Shown here: positions 52,852 through 61,942 of the stretch, one piece after another
Numbering within the stretch: the stretch's first letter is position 1
How the letters are laid out: each line of letters begins with the position of its first letter
NCBI GenBank assembly: GCA_964504565.1
Contig: CAZDEY010000003.1
Location: 62,001-126,000, forward strand
Direction of reading: 5' to 3'
Length of the DNA stretch: 64,000 nucleotides
Source of the DNA: Cesiribacter sp964504565
Lineage (GTDB): Bacteria > Bacteroidota > Bacteroidia > Cytophagales > Cyclobacteriaceae
Position numbers and translations under genes: made by a program
Notes under the pieces: model-generated
Databases searched by the model: none
Told to the model about the DNA's origin: nothing
What the model saw: only the letters and a program-made list of their open reading frames with translations

Positions 52852-52868
52852 CCCCACTTTGCCCCACT
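52852..52868 (-). promoter_or_regulatory. Second MraZ-box-like repeat pair near the TlpA-like gene
   Basis: On the minus strand GTGGG occurs at 52867-52863 and 52857-52853, 10 bp apart, each preceded by AAA or AAGT in a way that gives a shared AAAGTGGGG with the mraZ operator. It ends 36 bp before the ATG at 52904. Confidence 0.5.
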
Positions 52869-52903
52869 TGCAATTTTTAAATACATCATCGTACTATTGT
52901 ATA

Positions 52904-54154
52904 ATGAAACGGTTACTATTATTTGCCATTGGCATCAGCTTACTTTCGGCTTGCGGACAGGATAGGCCTGAATCAACAACCGACCAAAGTGTTATAGGGC
53001 TTTGGCGGGGGGTACTGAGTATTCAGGACCAAGAGTTGCCCTTTAATTTTAGAATAGCACCGGCTAAGGACGATAGCCTATTATTAACCCTACTTAATGG
53101 AGAGGAACAACTTCAGGCCGGCTCAGTGCAGGCTACCGGCGATTCGGTAGTAGTATCTATGCATATTTTTGATACCCAGATATTGGCTAAATTTAGTGGA
53201 GAAGGTGAACTAAGCGGCAATTTTGTCAAAAATTACGTAGACAATTATACTATTCCATTTAGAGCTACGCGCGGCGAAACCTACCGATTCAGGGAAAACG
53301 AACAAGAAACTGAACCTCAAAATTTTGCGGGTCGCTGGCAGGTAAATTTTAAAGGCGAGAATGGCCAGGATACTACCTACAACGCCGTGGGCGAATTTGA
53401 ACAAAAGGCTGGCAGCATTAAAGGTACGTTTTTAACTCCTCTAGGCGATTATCGGTATATGGAAGGGCGCGTATACGGTAATGAATTTGCTATTAGTGCG
53501 TTTGATGGTGAGCATGCCTTCTTAATGAAAGCCAGCCTTGGCCAAACAGATACATTGAAAGGAACCTTTTGGAGCGGTAAAAGCTGGAAAGAAGAGTGGA
53601 CTGCAGTTAGAAACGACAGCGCTAGCCTACCCTCGCCCGATTCGCTAACCTTTTTAAAAGAAGGATACGATAAACTGGCCTTCACATTTCCTAATTTGGA
53701 AAATAGGCCGGTAAGTTTAACCGATGCCCAATACGAAAACAAGGTAGTTATAGTACAGCTACTGGGAAGCTGGTGCCCCAACTGCATGGATGAAACCCGC
53801 TTTTTGGCCGACTGGTACCAACGAAACCAGAATAAGCCGGTAGAAATTATAGGTTTAGCCTACGAGAAAAAAGCAGACTTTGATTACGCCAAATCACGAT
53901 TGGAAAAGCTTAAAGAAAACCTGGGCGTGGAGTACGAGCTGCTAGTTGCCGGAACTGCCGATAAGGCGGCCGCTGCCAGAACCCTGCCTATGCTTAACCA
54001 CGTGCTGGCTTTTCCTACCACTATATTTATTGATAAACAGGGAAAGGTAAGAAAAATCCATACTGGCTTCAGTGGCCCGGGCACCGGCGCTCATTATAGC
54101 AAGTTTATTGAAGATTTCGATTTATTTGTAGATAAATTGGTAAATGAAGAATAA
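52904..54154 (+). CDS. TlpA-like thioredoxin-fold lipoprotein
   Basis: 416 residues from the ATG at 52904 (the frame opens further upstream but the lipoprotein signal fixes the start). Lipobox LLSAC (Cys17). Residues about 30-240 hold two copies of a beta-rich domain (IGLWRGVLSIQDQELPFNFRI and AGRWQVNFKGENGQDTTYN). The C-terminal TlpA-type domain has LLGSWCPNCMDE (Cys pair near 291/294) and FPTTIFIDKQGKVR. Periplasmic thiol-disulfide reductase tethered to a membrane. Divergent from the dcw cluster; ends at a bidirectional terminator. Confidence 0.9.
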   Translation: MKRLLLFAIGISLLSACGQDRPESTTDQSVIGLWRGVLSIQDQELPFNFRIAPAKDDSLLLTLLNGEEQLQAGSVQATGDSVVVSMHIFDTQILAKFSGEGELSGNFVKNYVDNYTIPFRATRGETYRFRENEQETEPQNFAGRWQVNFKGENGQDTTYNAVGEFEQKAGSIKGTFLTPLGDYRYMEGRVYGNEFAISAFDGEHAFLMKASLGQTDTLKGTFWSGKSWKEEWTAVRNDSASLPSPDSLTFLKEGYDKLAFTFPNLENRPVSLTDAQYENKVVIVQLLGSWCPNCMDETRFLADWYQRNQNKPVEIIGLAYEKKADFDYAKSRLEKLKENLGVEYELLVAGTADKAAAARTLPMLNHVLAFPTTIFIDKQGKVRKIHTGFSGPGTGAHYSKFIEDFDLFVDKLVNEE

Positions 54155-54190
54155 AAAAAAAGACTGACAATTGAGTCAGTCTTTTTTTTG
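54153..54190. terminator. Bidirectional Rho-independent terminator
   Basis: GACTGAC (54162-54168) pairs with GTCAGTC (54175-54181) around a 6-nt loop, flanked by runs of about eight A and eight T that extend the stem. It lies between the convergent TlpA-like gene and the TonB receptor gene and should stop both. Confidence 0.9.
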
Positions 54191-54206
54191 ATCTTTTGGT
54201 CTGGTA

Positions 54207-56324
54207 TTAGAAATTATAATTAATACCTAACAAGTATTGACGGGCAGTGCGGTCGGTAGCATAGTGTTCCCGAGACTCATCACCTAGCAGGTTTCTAATA
54301 GTACCTTCCAGTTTAAATTTATCGTGTAAGCGGTAAGAAACCTTAGGGTTCAGCAATAATTTTCCGTTTAATTGCTGAAGGTCGGTAGGCATAATTCCAA
54401 CTCCAGGAACATAGTTTTCCTGATTATACAAGGTTTGCTTACCTAAATAGTAACCCATTAGATTAATATTTACTTTTTCGTTTACAGTATAATTTGCCGA
54501 AAAACCACCAAATATCGTAGGGGTACTATCCAAATCCTCATCTTGGCCATTATAGGCTAGTGGGTGAGTCAAATAGTAATCGAAGTTACGAAGCTGGCTT
54601 TTTTGCATAGTTATAAACGGCCTAAGCTGTATTTTACTGGTAGGCACATAATTAGCTGAAATGGTAACCCCTAGTTGCTCAACTTCTAATGGCAAAGTAG
54701 TTTGAGTCAACGTTAAAGGCGATTGTTTTACTATAGCAAAATCGTTGATGTTCTCTAGCTTTTGACTAAATAGCGCTAAGTCTAACTGTAAGTTGGATAG
54801 TACACTATAGCGAATCCCCAACTCCATCATGGTATTATTGGTAGGTTCTACGTATGGGTTCGGACGGTACATGGCCATTCCACTACTGGTCATTGCATTT
54901 AGGCTAATAAACGCTTGGCTATAATACAAACCACTGTAGCTAGTGCCGTATACCCCGCGCAGCAATAGTTTATTAGTTGGAGTATAGGTAATTGCGCCTT
55001 GGTAAGAGAGTTGGGCATCGGGGCGCAACTCAAATTTGTCTACCCGGGCACTGGCTATTATCCGCAGCTCTTCAATTGGGGTAATATCTGCTCGTAGCGA
55101 TGCAAAACTTAGATCTATAGTAGCGTCACTACCCAGTACTCCCTTACCGTCACCATGCTGTTCATCGGAATATCTACTGGTATGATGCCCAATCATGGGC
55201 TTCAGCTTTACTATATTCTTAATACTAGCACTATACTCTAAGGTAGACTCCAGCACACGATAGTCATATCCGGCATCATAACCAGTTGAGGCACGGTGTA
55301 GGTCATCACTTCCTTGGGTATAGCTAATTCTAGATTTTAACCCTTTATATTCGCTAATTAAGTTAGCGTACTGGCTATTGCTTTGAGTAAGTGTAAGCGG
55401 TGCCTCCGCTTGCCAAAACATGCGTTGGGTTTCATTTTCCTGATAGCCAAGGCTCAAATCAAATGTGAGGTCAGATGTAGGTTTATAGTTTGCGTAGCCA
55501 TTAACACCCGTGCTGCTGAGCGAATTTTTCAAGTTAATATCCTCTTCTTCCACAAACTGATACGTTTCGGAATATACTTCACTACCTACAAATCGGGAAG
55601 GTGACATACCCCCGCTCCCATCCGGACCACCAAATAAATAGTATTGATCGTCAGTACGTTGGCGTTGCTGAGTATTAGCAGTAATACCCACTGAAACTTT
55701 ATCAAAAGCTTTACCAATTGCCAAATTACCAATTAAACTGTTACCGGGAGCAGCTCCGGTAAGCCTGGCTGAAACCTGGGTTTCCTTGCTATCGAACGAG
55801 CGGGTTATAATATTAACAACCCCGGTAACTGCATTTGGACCAAATAATGGTGCCGAAGGACCTTCTACTAACTCAATACGTTCAATATCGGCAATAGCCA
55901 CCGGTAAACTTTCCCAGAAGGTACCCCCCATATTATAATTGAATACGGGTCGGTTATCAATCATTACTAAAGTTAAGGTATTACTCTGACTTACCCCATA
56001 GGTATACTTACTGGGGTTATCATATCCCCTAAGGTGTATATCATAATTACCATTGGTAGTTTCGCGGACAATAACTCCGGGTATAAGCCGTAGAGCTTCC
56101 GGAATAGAGGTAACCCCGGCTCGGCTAATTTCTTCCCGGCTGAGCGCATAAATACTAACCGGTGCGTCAAACAGTTTTTCTTCTTCGTTAGAAGCTGATA
56201 CTACCGATATATTCATTAGGTCTTCTAATGACATATCGTAAATATTTTCCGGCTGGTCTTGGGCAAAACTGGGTATGCTTAAACCCACTAGCAAAGATGC
56301 AGCTACAATCCTATTCAATTTCAT
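54207..56324 (-). CDS. TonB-dependent receptor
   Basis: 705 residues. Signal peptide 1-21 (ends SFAQ), a TonB-box-like MSLEDLMNISVVSAS segment, a plug domain (about 45-165; SIYALSREEISRAGV, IPEALRLIPGVIV, LVMIDNRPVFN, RIELVEGPSAPLFG, GVVNIIT) and a barrel ending in YLLGINYNF. No carboxypeptidase-like domain, unlike the receptor at 31977. The N-terminal pattern is that of the group often annotated as siderophore/vitamin or small-molecule receptors; no partner gene points to a ligand. Confidence 0.93.
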   Translation of the reverse strand: MKLNRIVAASLLVGLSIPSFAQDQPENIYDMSLEDLMNISVVSASNEEEKLFDAPVSIYALSREEISRAGVTSIPEALRLIPGVIVRETTNGNYDIHLRGYDNPSKYTYGVSQSNTLTLVMIDNRPVFNYNMGGTFWESLPVAIADIERIELVEGPSAPLFGPNAVTGVVNIITRSFDSKETQVSARLTGAAPGNSLIGNLAIGKAFDKVSVGITANTQQRQRTDDQYYLFGGPDGSGGMSPSRFVGSEVYSETYQFVEEEDINLKNSLSSTGVNGYANYKPTSDLTFDLSLGYQENETQRMFWQAEAPLTLTQSNSQYANLISEYKGLKSRISYTQGSDDLHRASTGYDAGYDYRVLESTLEYSASIKNIVKLKPMIGHHTSRYSDEQHGDGKGVLGSDATIDLSFASLRADITPIEELRIIASARVDKFELRPDAQLSYQGAITYTPTNKLLLRGVYGTSYSGLYYSQAFISLNAMTSSGMAMYRPNPYVEPTNNTMMELGIRYSVLSNLQLDLALFSQKLENINDFAIVKQSPLTLTQTTLPLEVEQLGVTISANYVPTSKIQLRPFITMQKSQLRNFDYYLTHPLAYNGQDEDLDSTPTIFGGFSANYTVNEKVNINLMGYYLGKQTLYNQENYVPGVGIMPTDLQQLNGKLLLNPKVSYRLHDKFKLEGTIRNLLGDESREHYATDRTARQYLLGINYNF

Positions 56325-56353
56325 ATTCAGATTTTATGATCCGGTGCAAATAT

Positions 56354-56408
56354 CTACCAGCATTAGAAATATTTTACGATAAAATTGCACTAATACTTAC
56401 GCTGGTAG
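56354..56408. promoter_or_regulatory. Inverted repeat upstream of the TonB receptor gene
   Basis: CTACCAGC (56354-56361) and GCTGGTAG (56401-56408) form a perfect 8-bp inverted repeat with 39 nt between, and ATTAG/CTAAT follow each arm inward. It lies 30-84 bp upstream of the receptor ATG, where a promoter or leader is expected: two operator halves or a leader hairpin. Confidence 0.4.
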
Positions 56409-56605
56409 TAGTACTCGCTAAGACTGAACTTTACTAGAATATGGTACGCTATGAAATTAAATATGGCTGGCTACCAATACGCCAACCAATGTTATATGAA
56501 TCAGTATTGAATACTGTAGGCTTTTAAGAAAATTTAGATATATATTTTTTACGGTAAGGGAAATGCCTGATACATTTCTCTTGATTCCTTACGTAGTGCA
56601 CCCAA

Positions 56606-57583
56606 TTATTTCTTTCTGTCTATAGTATAGTGCACTATTTGTTCTAGGCTAGTACGGTAGTTAGAGGGTGGCAGGGCTTCCAGAATAGCCATAGCTTCAG
56701 TCACGTACTGTTCCATAACCTTAGTAGCGTACTCTATTCCGCCACTACCTTTAACAAAGTCAATGACTTTACGTACCTCCTTGGGCCGATTGCTAAGGTT
56801 TTTAATTCGGAAAATTTGGGTTTTCTTTTCAGCCCAGCTAGCATTATTTAGCGCGTAAATTAATGGCAACGTCATTTTACGCTCTTTAATATCTATACCT
56901 ACCGGCTTGCCAATTTCTTCATCACCAAAGTCAAAAAGGTCATCCTTAATCTGGAAAGCCATACCTACCTTTTCGCCAAAGGCGTGCATTTGTTGAACAA
57001 GATCTTCACCGGCTCCGGCCGAGGCAGCTCCTATAGCACAACAGCTGGCAATAAGCGAGGCAGTTTTTTGGCGAATAATTTCGAAGTAAATTTCTTCGGT
57101 AATATCCAGTCGACGAGCCTTTTCTATCTGAAGCAACTCCCCTTCACTCATTTCGCGTACCGCTTCGGAAACAATCTTCAATAGGTTAAAGTCGCCATTA
57201 TCTATACTCAGTAGAAGGCCTCTACTCAACAGATAGTCACCGACCAGCACCGCAATTTTGTTTTTCCAGAGAGCATTTATGGAGAAAAAACCCCGGCGGT
57301 ATTCAGCATCATCCACTACATCATCGTGCACCAAGGTAGCGGTATGCAGAAGCTCAATGAGGGCTGCACCCCGGTAAGTAGCCTCCTGGGTTTTACCCAT
57401 GGCGGCCCCGGCAGCTAAAAAAACAAACATTGGCCGCATTTGCTTACCCTTGCGCTTAACTATGTAGCGCATAATTTTGTCCAGCAATCTAACCCGGCTA
57501 CGTACCGATGCACGAAATTTCTGCTCAAATGCCAGCATTTCAGCAGCTATGGGGGTCTGTATATCGGCTAAAGTTATGGCCAT
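56606..57583 (-). CDS. Long-chain polyprenyl diphosphate synthase
   Basis: 325 residues, all-helical. First Asp-rich motif LVHDDVVDDAEYRRG (about 86-100) and second motif FQIKDDLFDFGDE (about 206-218), and GKQMRPMFVFLAAGA near 50. The residues before the first motif are small, which suits long-chain products such as the menaquinone side chain. 281 bp of non-coding sequence separate it from the TonB receptor gene, so it is probably a separate unit. Confidence 0.93.
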   Translation of the reverse strand: MAITLADIQTPIAAEMLAFEQKFRASVRSRVRLLDKIMRYIVKRKGKQMRPMFVFLAAGAAMGKTQEATYRGAALIELLHTATLVHDDVVDDAEYRRGFFSINALWKNKIAVLVGDYLLSRGLLLSIDNGDFNLLKIVSEAVREMSEGELLQIEKARRLDITEEIYFEIIRQKTASLIASCCAIGAASAGAGEDLVQQMHAFGEKVGMAFQIKDDLFDFGDEEIGKPVGIDIKERKMTLPLIYALNNASWAEKKTQIFRIKNLSNRPKEVRKVIDFVKGSGGIEYATKVMEQYVTEAMAILEALPPSNYRTSLEQIVHYTIDRKK

Positions 57584-57652
57584 GCTAAACGGCTACAAGT
57601 ATACGACCCTCAACGCATCAAACAAAACCTCTTTTTTTTAATTTGGATTGGT

Positions 57653-58519
57653 ATGGATAATTGGAAGCAGGAAAACGTTACCGTTAACTCTCAGCACGGC
57701 AATAAGCGCGCGTTTACTTACGATATTCGCTATTTGTCTAACGATACCAAAAAGCCTTTACTACTGTTTGTGCACGGTTTTAAAGGTTTTAAAGATTGGG
57801 GCGTATTCAATTTAATGGCCGATGATTTTGCCCGGGCCGGTTTTGTATTTGCCAAATGCAACCTCAGCCATAACGGAACTACCCCCCAAAACCCAAATAA
57901 CTTTGCCGATCTGGAAGCATTTGGCCATAATAATTTTAGTATTGAGCTAGACGACCTAAGTGTAGTATTGGATTCGATTTTAGGCAATGATAAAAATTGG
58001 GCCAATGAAATTAACTACAAGCAGATTGCTTTGATAGGCCATAGCCGAGGCGGCAGCCTGGTGCTGCTTAAGGCAAACGAGGACTCACGAATACGAGCGG
58101 TAGCCAGCTTGGCGGCAGTGGCCGACTTAAGTACCCGTTATCCGCAGTCGGTTCTAGACCAGTGGCAGGAACAGGGGGTGCTCTATATTGATAATAGTCG
58201 TACCGGCCAACGTATGCCTATGTACTACCAATTTGTAGAAAATTACAAGGAAAATCAGGAGCGTTTCTCAGTAGAGCAGGCGGTTAAAGGGCGCGCAATC
58301 CCTACTCTATTCGTTCACGGAAGTGCCGATAGCTCGGTAGCCGTGCAAGATCTGTACGATTTAAAAAGTTGGAAACCTACGGCTGAAACTCTAGAGGTTC
58401 CCGGGGCCGATCATACATTTGGGGCAACACATCCCTGGCAAGAAAATAGTTTACCGGGCGATTTTGAAAAGGTAGTTAGTAAGCTTAAAAGCTTTTTTAG
58501 TCAGGCTTTCACTTCGTAG
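57653..58519 (+). CDS. Alpha/beta hydrolase
   Basis: 288 residues, cytoplasmic. Oxyanion region LLLFVHGFKGFKDWG, nucleophile elbow GHSRGG (Ser131), acid region FVHGSADSSV and catalytic His in GADHTFGA. A complete triad, so an active esterase, thioesterase or lipase-like enzyme is expected; the substrate cannot be inferred. The last 11 bp overlap the end of the opposing macrodomain gene. Confidence 0.9.
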   Translation: MDNWKQENVTVNSQHGNKRAFTYDIRYLSNDTKKPLLLFVHGFKGFKDWGVFNLMADDFARAGFVFAKCNLSHNGTTPQNPNNFADLEAFGHNNFSIELDDLSVVLDSILGNDKNWANEINYKQIALIGHSRGGSLVLLKANEDSRIRAVASLAAVADLSTRYPQSVLDQWQEQGVLYIDNSRTGQRMPMYYQFVENYKENQERFSVEQAVKGRAIPTLFVHGSADSSVAVQDLYDLKSWKPTAETLEVPGADHTFGATHPWQENSLPGDFEKVVSKLKSFFSQAFTS

Positions 58520-59033
58520 ATAAAAGATTCTGATATAGGTTATGATTTTCATCATCAAAGCATACAAACACTACCTTATCAATAACTTCATCCTTATTTA
58601 GATAATTCTGAACCGTAGAAACGGCTATTTGGGCAGCTTGTGCTTTTGGAAAACCATATACCCCCGTACTGATATTCGGAAAGGCAATAGAACTACATTT
58701 GTTTTCGGAGGCTAATGCCAAGCAGTTCTGGTAGGCTTTAGCCAATAACATGGCTTCTTGCTTGGCGCCACCATACCAAATAGGCCCGGCAGTGTGAATT
58801 ACGTATTGGCAAGGTAAATTTCCTGCAGTGGTAATAACTGCTTCGGCAGTATGTATATTACCGCCCCGCTCCTTCCTGATTTCTTTACAGGCTTGTAAAA
58901 TAGCCGGCCCCCCAGCGCGGTGAATGGCCCCGTCAACGCCGCCCCCGCCCAATAAAGTTACGTTGGCAGCGTTAACGATAGCATCGGTGGTTAATTGGGT
59001 TATATCTCCTTTAACCAGTTCGATTTTAGCCAT
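58509..59033 (-). CDS. Macrodomain protein, O-acetyl-ADP-ribose deacetylase-like
   Basis: 174 residues, a single macrodomain. VKGDITQLTTDAIVNAANVTLLGGGGVDGAIHRAGG in residues 7-43 shows the ADP-ribose-binding Asp and Asn of the MacroD/YmdB class, with SIAFPNISTGVYGFP as the second loop. Should bind ADP-ribose and hydrolyse O-acetyl-ADP-ribose or ADP-ribosyl esters. Its ATG overlaps the ATP-grasp stop by 1 bp, so it belongs to the run that begins at the right edge. Confidence 0.93.
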   Translation of the reverse strand: MAKIELVKGDITQLTTDAIVNAANVTLLGGGGVDGAIHRAGGPAILQACKEIRKERGGNIHTAEAVITTAGNLPCQYVIHTAGPIWYGGAKQEAMLLAKAYQNCLALASENKCSSIAFPNISTGVYGFPKAQAAQIAVSTVQNYLNKDEVIDKVVFVCFDDENHNLYQNLLSTK

Positions 59034-60079
59034 TACAGTACATTCAGCATTTTGTTGGGTAACTTATTTCGGCCGTAAGTGGCTACATACGCTACCTTGC
59101 GTTTAATTGCCTGGCATATTCCTTCGGCAAAATTGGTTTCTTCCATACGCGAAATGGTGGTTAAGGCTCCCGGACTAAACAGGTTGGTTTCCATTAATTT
59201 ATCTCCGGCAATATCCAGGCCGGCTATAAATATTCCGTCGGCAATTAGCTTAGGCCGTACCATTTCGGCTAGTTCCCGCATTTTACTGGTTAGTTTAACT
59301 TTTTTAACTTTTCCCCCGGCGTGAATATTGTTTCGGGCATCGCCGGTATCATTATAGCGGTGCAAGGCAGCTACTTTTCCTTTATGCTCAAATATATTAC
59401 CGTTAATCATAAATAATCGAATATCGCCTTCGGCAGCCTGCGGCAAATATTCCTGGGCAATAATGTACCCATCGCGCAGGTTAGCCTCAATCATTGAGTT
59501 GATATTGGATTTGTTTTCGTCGGTTACCAAGAATACACCCTGGCCGCCGGAGCCTTGCAGAGGCTTAATTATAATTCTGCCCTGATCCTCGTAGAATTCC
59601 TTTATTTCGTTTATATCGCGTGTAATTAGAGTTTGAGGGCGTACTGCTTCCGGAAACTGCTGAAAGTACATTTTATTAACACTATCCGAAAGGGTAAACG
59701 GGTCGTTCAGTACAATAACCCCGGCTTCTACCGCAACCTGCCCAAATACTACTCCAGCCGTTTGAGCCCAAGGTTCGTTAGAAGGTGCTGCTGAAGGGTC
59801 ATTTCTAATAAAAAGAACATCCAGATCGCTGGCCTTAATTACATCGGTATGCGCCTTTTTACCTTTAATCTCCAGCATATACTCTTCCTGAGCCTTATAC
59901 TTTTTTTTGCTGGCTCGCCAGGCTCGGGCACCCATCTGCCCATCGGGGTAATAGGCTAAATTATATACGTCGGTCATATAAACCTCATGCCCTTGGCAGT
60001 GCATATAGTGAGCCATAAGAACCGATGAATATGTTTCCTTTTCGTTTTGGACATTGTCCAACACAAATAAAATTCGCAT
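59033..60079 (-). CDS. GshB-like ATP-grasp ligase
   Basis: 348 residues. N-terminal domain with VYMTDVYNLAYYPDG, then glutathione-synthetase-type ATP-grasp: RIIIKPLQGSGGQGVFLV (about 174-191), IIAQEYLPQAAEGDIRLFMING and LMETNLFSPGALTTI with the Mg-binding residues. Homologous to glutathione synthetase, but no gamma-glutamylcysteine ligase gene is near and the neighbours are peptidase and amidohydrolase genes, so the true substrate may be another peptide or acid. 21 bp after the QEGLA gene. Confidence 0.88.
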   Translation of the reverse strand: MRILFVLDNVQNEKETYSSVLMAHYMHCQGHEVYMTDVYNLAYYPDGQMGARAWRASKKKYKAQEEYMLEIKGKKAHTDVIKASDLDVLFIRNDPSAAPSNEPWAQTAGVVFGQVAVEAGVIVLNDPFTLSDSVNKMYFQQFPEAVRPQTLITRDINEIKEFYEDQGRIIIKPLQGSGGQGVFLVTDENKSNINSMIEANLRDGYIIAQEYLPQAAEGDIRLFMINGNIFEHKGKVAALHRYNDTGDARNNIHAGGKVKKVKLTSKMRELAEMVRPKLIADGIFIAGLDIAGDKLMETNLFSPGALTTISRMEETNFAEGICQAIKRKVAYVATYGRNKLPNKMLNVL

Positions 60080-60100
60080 TTGAAATTTTGGTTGAGTAGG

Positions 60101-61939
60101 TTATATAAGCGTTAATACGTCAGCTTTATCGCGCAACTCAGTTAAGCGCTGCTTTGCTTCGGGTTCTGTAAGGTAACGGGGTAGTATAGGTGCGGGTTTT
60201 AAAATATGTCGCTGAATAAGCTCATCAACCAGTGGCAGGTAATCTTGCTTAATTTTTCCTATTAGCAGAGGCTCAATTTTTTTGCCGCTGCCTACGTATT
60301 TTAAAAGCTGAATCAAGCCTCTTAGGTAGACTGCATCTTTAGTCATGCCCCCACCCCGGTACACTCTTTCGGTAATATTATAAGCGGAACGAGCAGGAAA
60401 GTTATGAGTTTTGTGAAGGAGATTGAATGTCTCCAAAAAGTGTGCCTTCTTCAGCATGCAATCTACAGCCAGCACCCGGCCGGCCAGGGTGCGCAAGCGG
60501 GCCGGATTTAGACCACCTACCAAATATTCAGCTAAAACGGCCAAACCCTCCTGTAAATCTTCGTAGCCGGGGGTGCCTACGTACATCTGCCGCAGGGGTT
60601 GGGCACGGCCGTTGTAGTAAGTAAGCACATGGGTACCTACTTCGTGCTGGATTAGTGCTTTAGCCCGCATGGCCGTAATAGTAAAGCCTTCTTTAACGTA
60701 AAATTGACCCTGCGATACCATTAGACTGCCGATATCATTGCGTACGCAGACTTTAGAATCAACCGCTTCGTACTGCGATTTTAGGTACTGCACTTCTTCT
60801 TCGGCCAGCTTTACAAATTCTTCCGTAGTTAACCTTACAGGTTCGCTATCTTCTTTTTGCTGACTGTTTACATCGCAAGTGGCTAGTATTTTCTTGGCGG
60901 CCTCCAGCAGTTCAGCTTCAATATGGCCGAAAACCTGAATACTGCTTAAGTAAAAGTTAGGGGTGTTACGCTCATTGAGCATCGTCAGCATTTTATCCAG
61001 CTCCTGCCGTTTATCCCGAAATATAAAAGCCAACGTAGGGTCTTCAATATCTTCAATTTTAATATTATATAACCGGCGCTTAACCAAATCCGGATCGATA
61101 GGGATGAAGCGGTACCTGAAATTGGGCTTCTTTGAGAATTTACTCCGCTCAAACTCCGCCCATGATTCGTTATGGTTTACCACCGAGGTTAGTAATAAAA
61201 AGTCGAAGCAATTACTAATTTCAACCAATTCCTGATCTACCTCCCACACCAATTGGTTTTCTCGCTGGCGGCCTAAGCCGTGAAAATGACTTACCTTATA
61301 CTTAGTTTGTATCCTAACAAAATCGAAGAAGAATTGCTGGATGCTCAGGCCTAGTTTTTGCCGGTAACGGCGGTATACCATAGGGTATAAACTACTGCCT
61401 TTTTCATCTTTATAAACCGGTTTTAGCTGTATACCCACTGCATGAACTGAAAAACCTTGGAGTAGTTTCTCTTCCAGAATGGGTTGTCTGTCGTCAGGAA
61501 AACCCTGCTTTCTTACCGGTTTATGGTATAGGCTAAATTCACTGGTTTTTAGTTCGTCAATTAAGCTGGTTACCAATCCTTCGGCCTCGTCTTGGCGGTC
61601 ATATACTATATAAGAAGGTTTTTGACTACTTTCTCCCGCCCAAATTTCCAGCAGCAAAAATGTACCGAACCGTTTGGTCATGGTTTCGGCTATTTCGCTA
61701 AGCAAACGTTTTACAGCAGTTTCATCTTCCTGAGTAAGCAGAATATAGGAAGCCTGTAACGTAAGCAGACCGGCCTCCGCTGTCTTTTTGCTTTCCTGAG
61801 GGTAACGATACAAGCTGATAAATGGCAAAGGGCGGTCAATATGGACTAAGCTACCGCCCGGAAATACGTGATGGACACTTTCATCGCACTTTAACTTTTC
61901 AATTATAGCGTGGTGATCGGATACCTTAGTTTGACTCAT
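60101..61939 (-). CDS. QEGLA-motif metallopeptidase-like protein (DUF1704)
   Basis: 612 residues. C-terminal half has the zincin-type HEVGTHVLTYYNG (His at about 430 and 434) and LQEGLAVLAEYL (about 461-472), which names the family. It has been annotated as flavohemoglobin expression-modulating, and is homologous to eukaryotic MATCAP tubulin detyrosinases, which makes a carboxypeptidase-type activity likely. The N-terminal third has no domain I recognise. Located between an N-formylglutamate amidohydrolase-like gene (3 bp) and the ATP-grasp gene (21 bp). Confidence 0.9.
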   Translation of the reverse strand: MSQTKVSDHHAIIEKLKCDESVHHVFPGGSLVHIDRPLPFISLYRYPQESKKTAEAGLLTLQASYILLTQEDETAVKRLLSEIAETMTKRFGTFLLLEIWAGESSQKPSYIVYDRQDEAEGLVTSLIDELKTSEFSLYHKPVRKQGFPDDRQPILEEKLLQGFSVHAVGIQLKPVYKDEKGSSLYPMVYRRYRQKLGLSIQQFFFDFVRIQTKYKVSHFHGLGRQRENQLVWEVDQELVEISNCFDFLLLTSVVNHNESWAEFERSKFSKKPNFRYRFIPIDPDLVKRRLYNIKIEDIEDPTLAFIFRDKRQELDKMLTMLNERNTPNFYLSSIQVFGHIEAELLEAAKKILATCDVNSQQKEDSEPVRLTTEEFVKLAEEEVQYLKSQYEAVDSKVCVRNDIGSLMVSQGQFYVKEGFTITAMRAKALIQHEVGTHVLTYYNGRAQPLRQMYVGTPGYEDLQEGLAVLAEYLVGGLNPARLRTLAGRVLAVDCMLKKAHFLETFNLLHKTHNFPARSAYNITERVYRGGGMTKDAVYLRGLIQLLKYVGSGKKIEPLLIGKIKQDYLPLVDELIQRHILKPAPILPRYLTEPEAKQRLTELRDKADVLTLI

Positions 61940-61942
61940 ACG

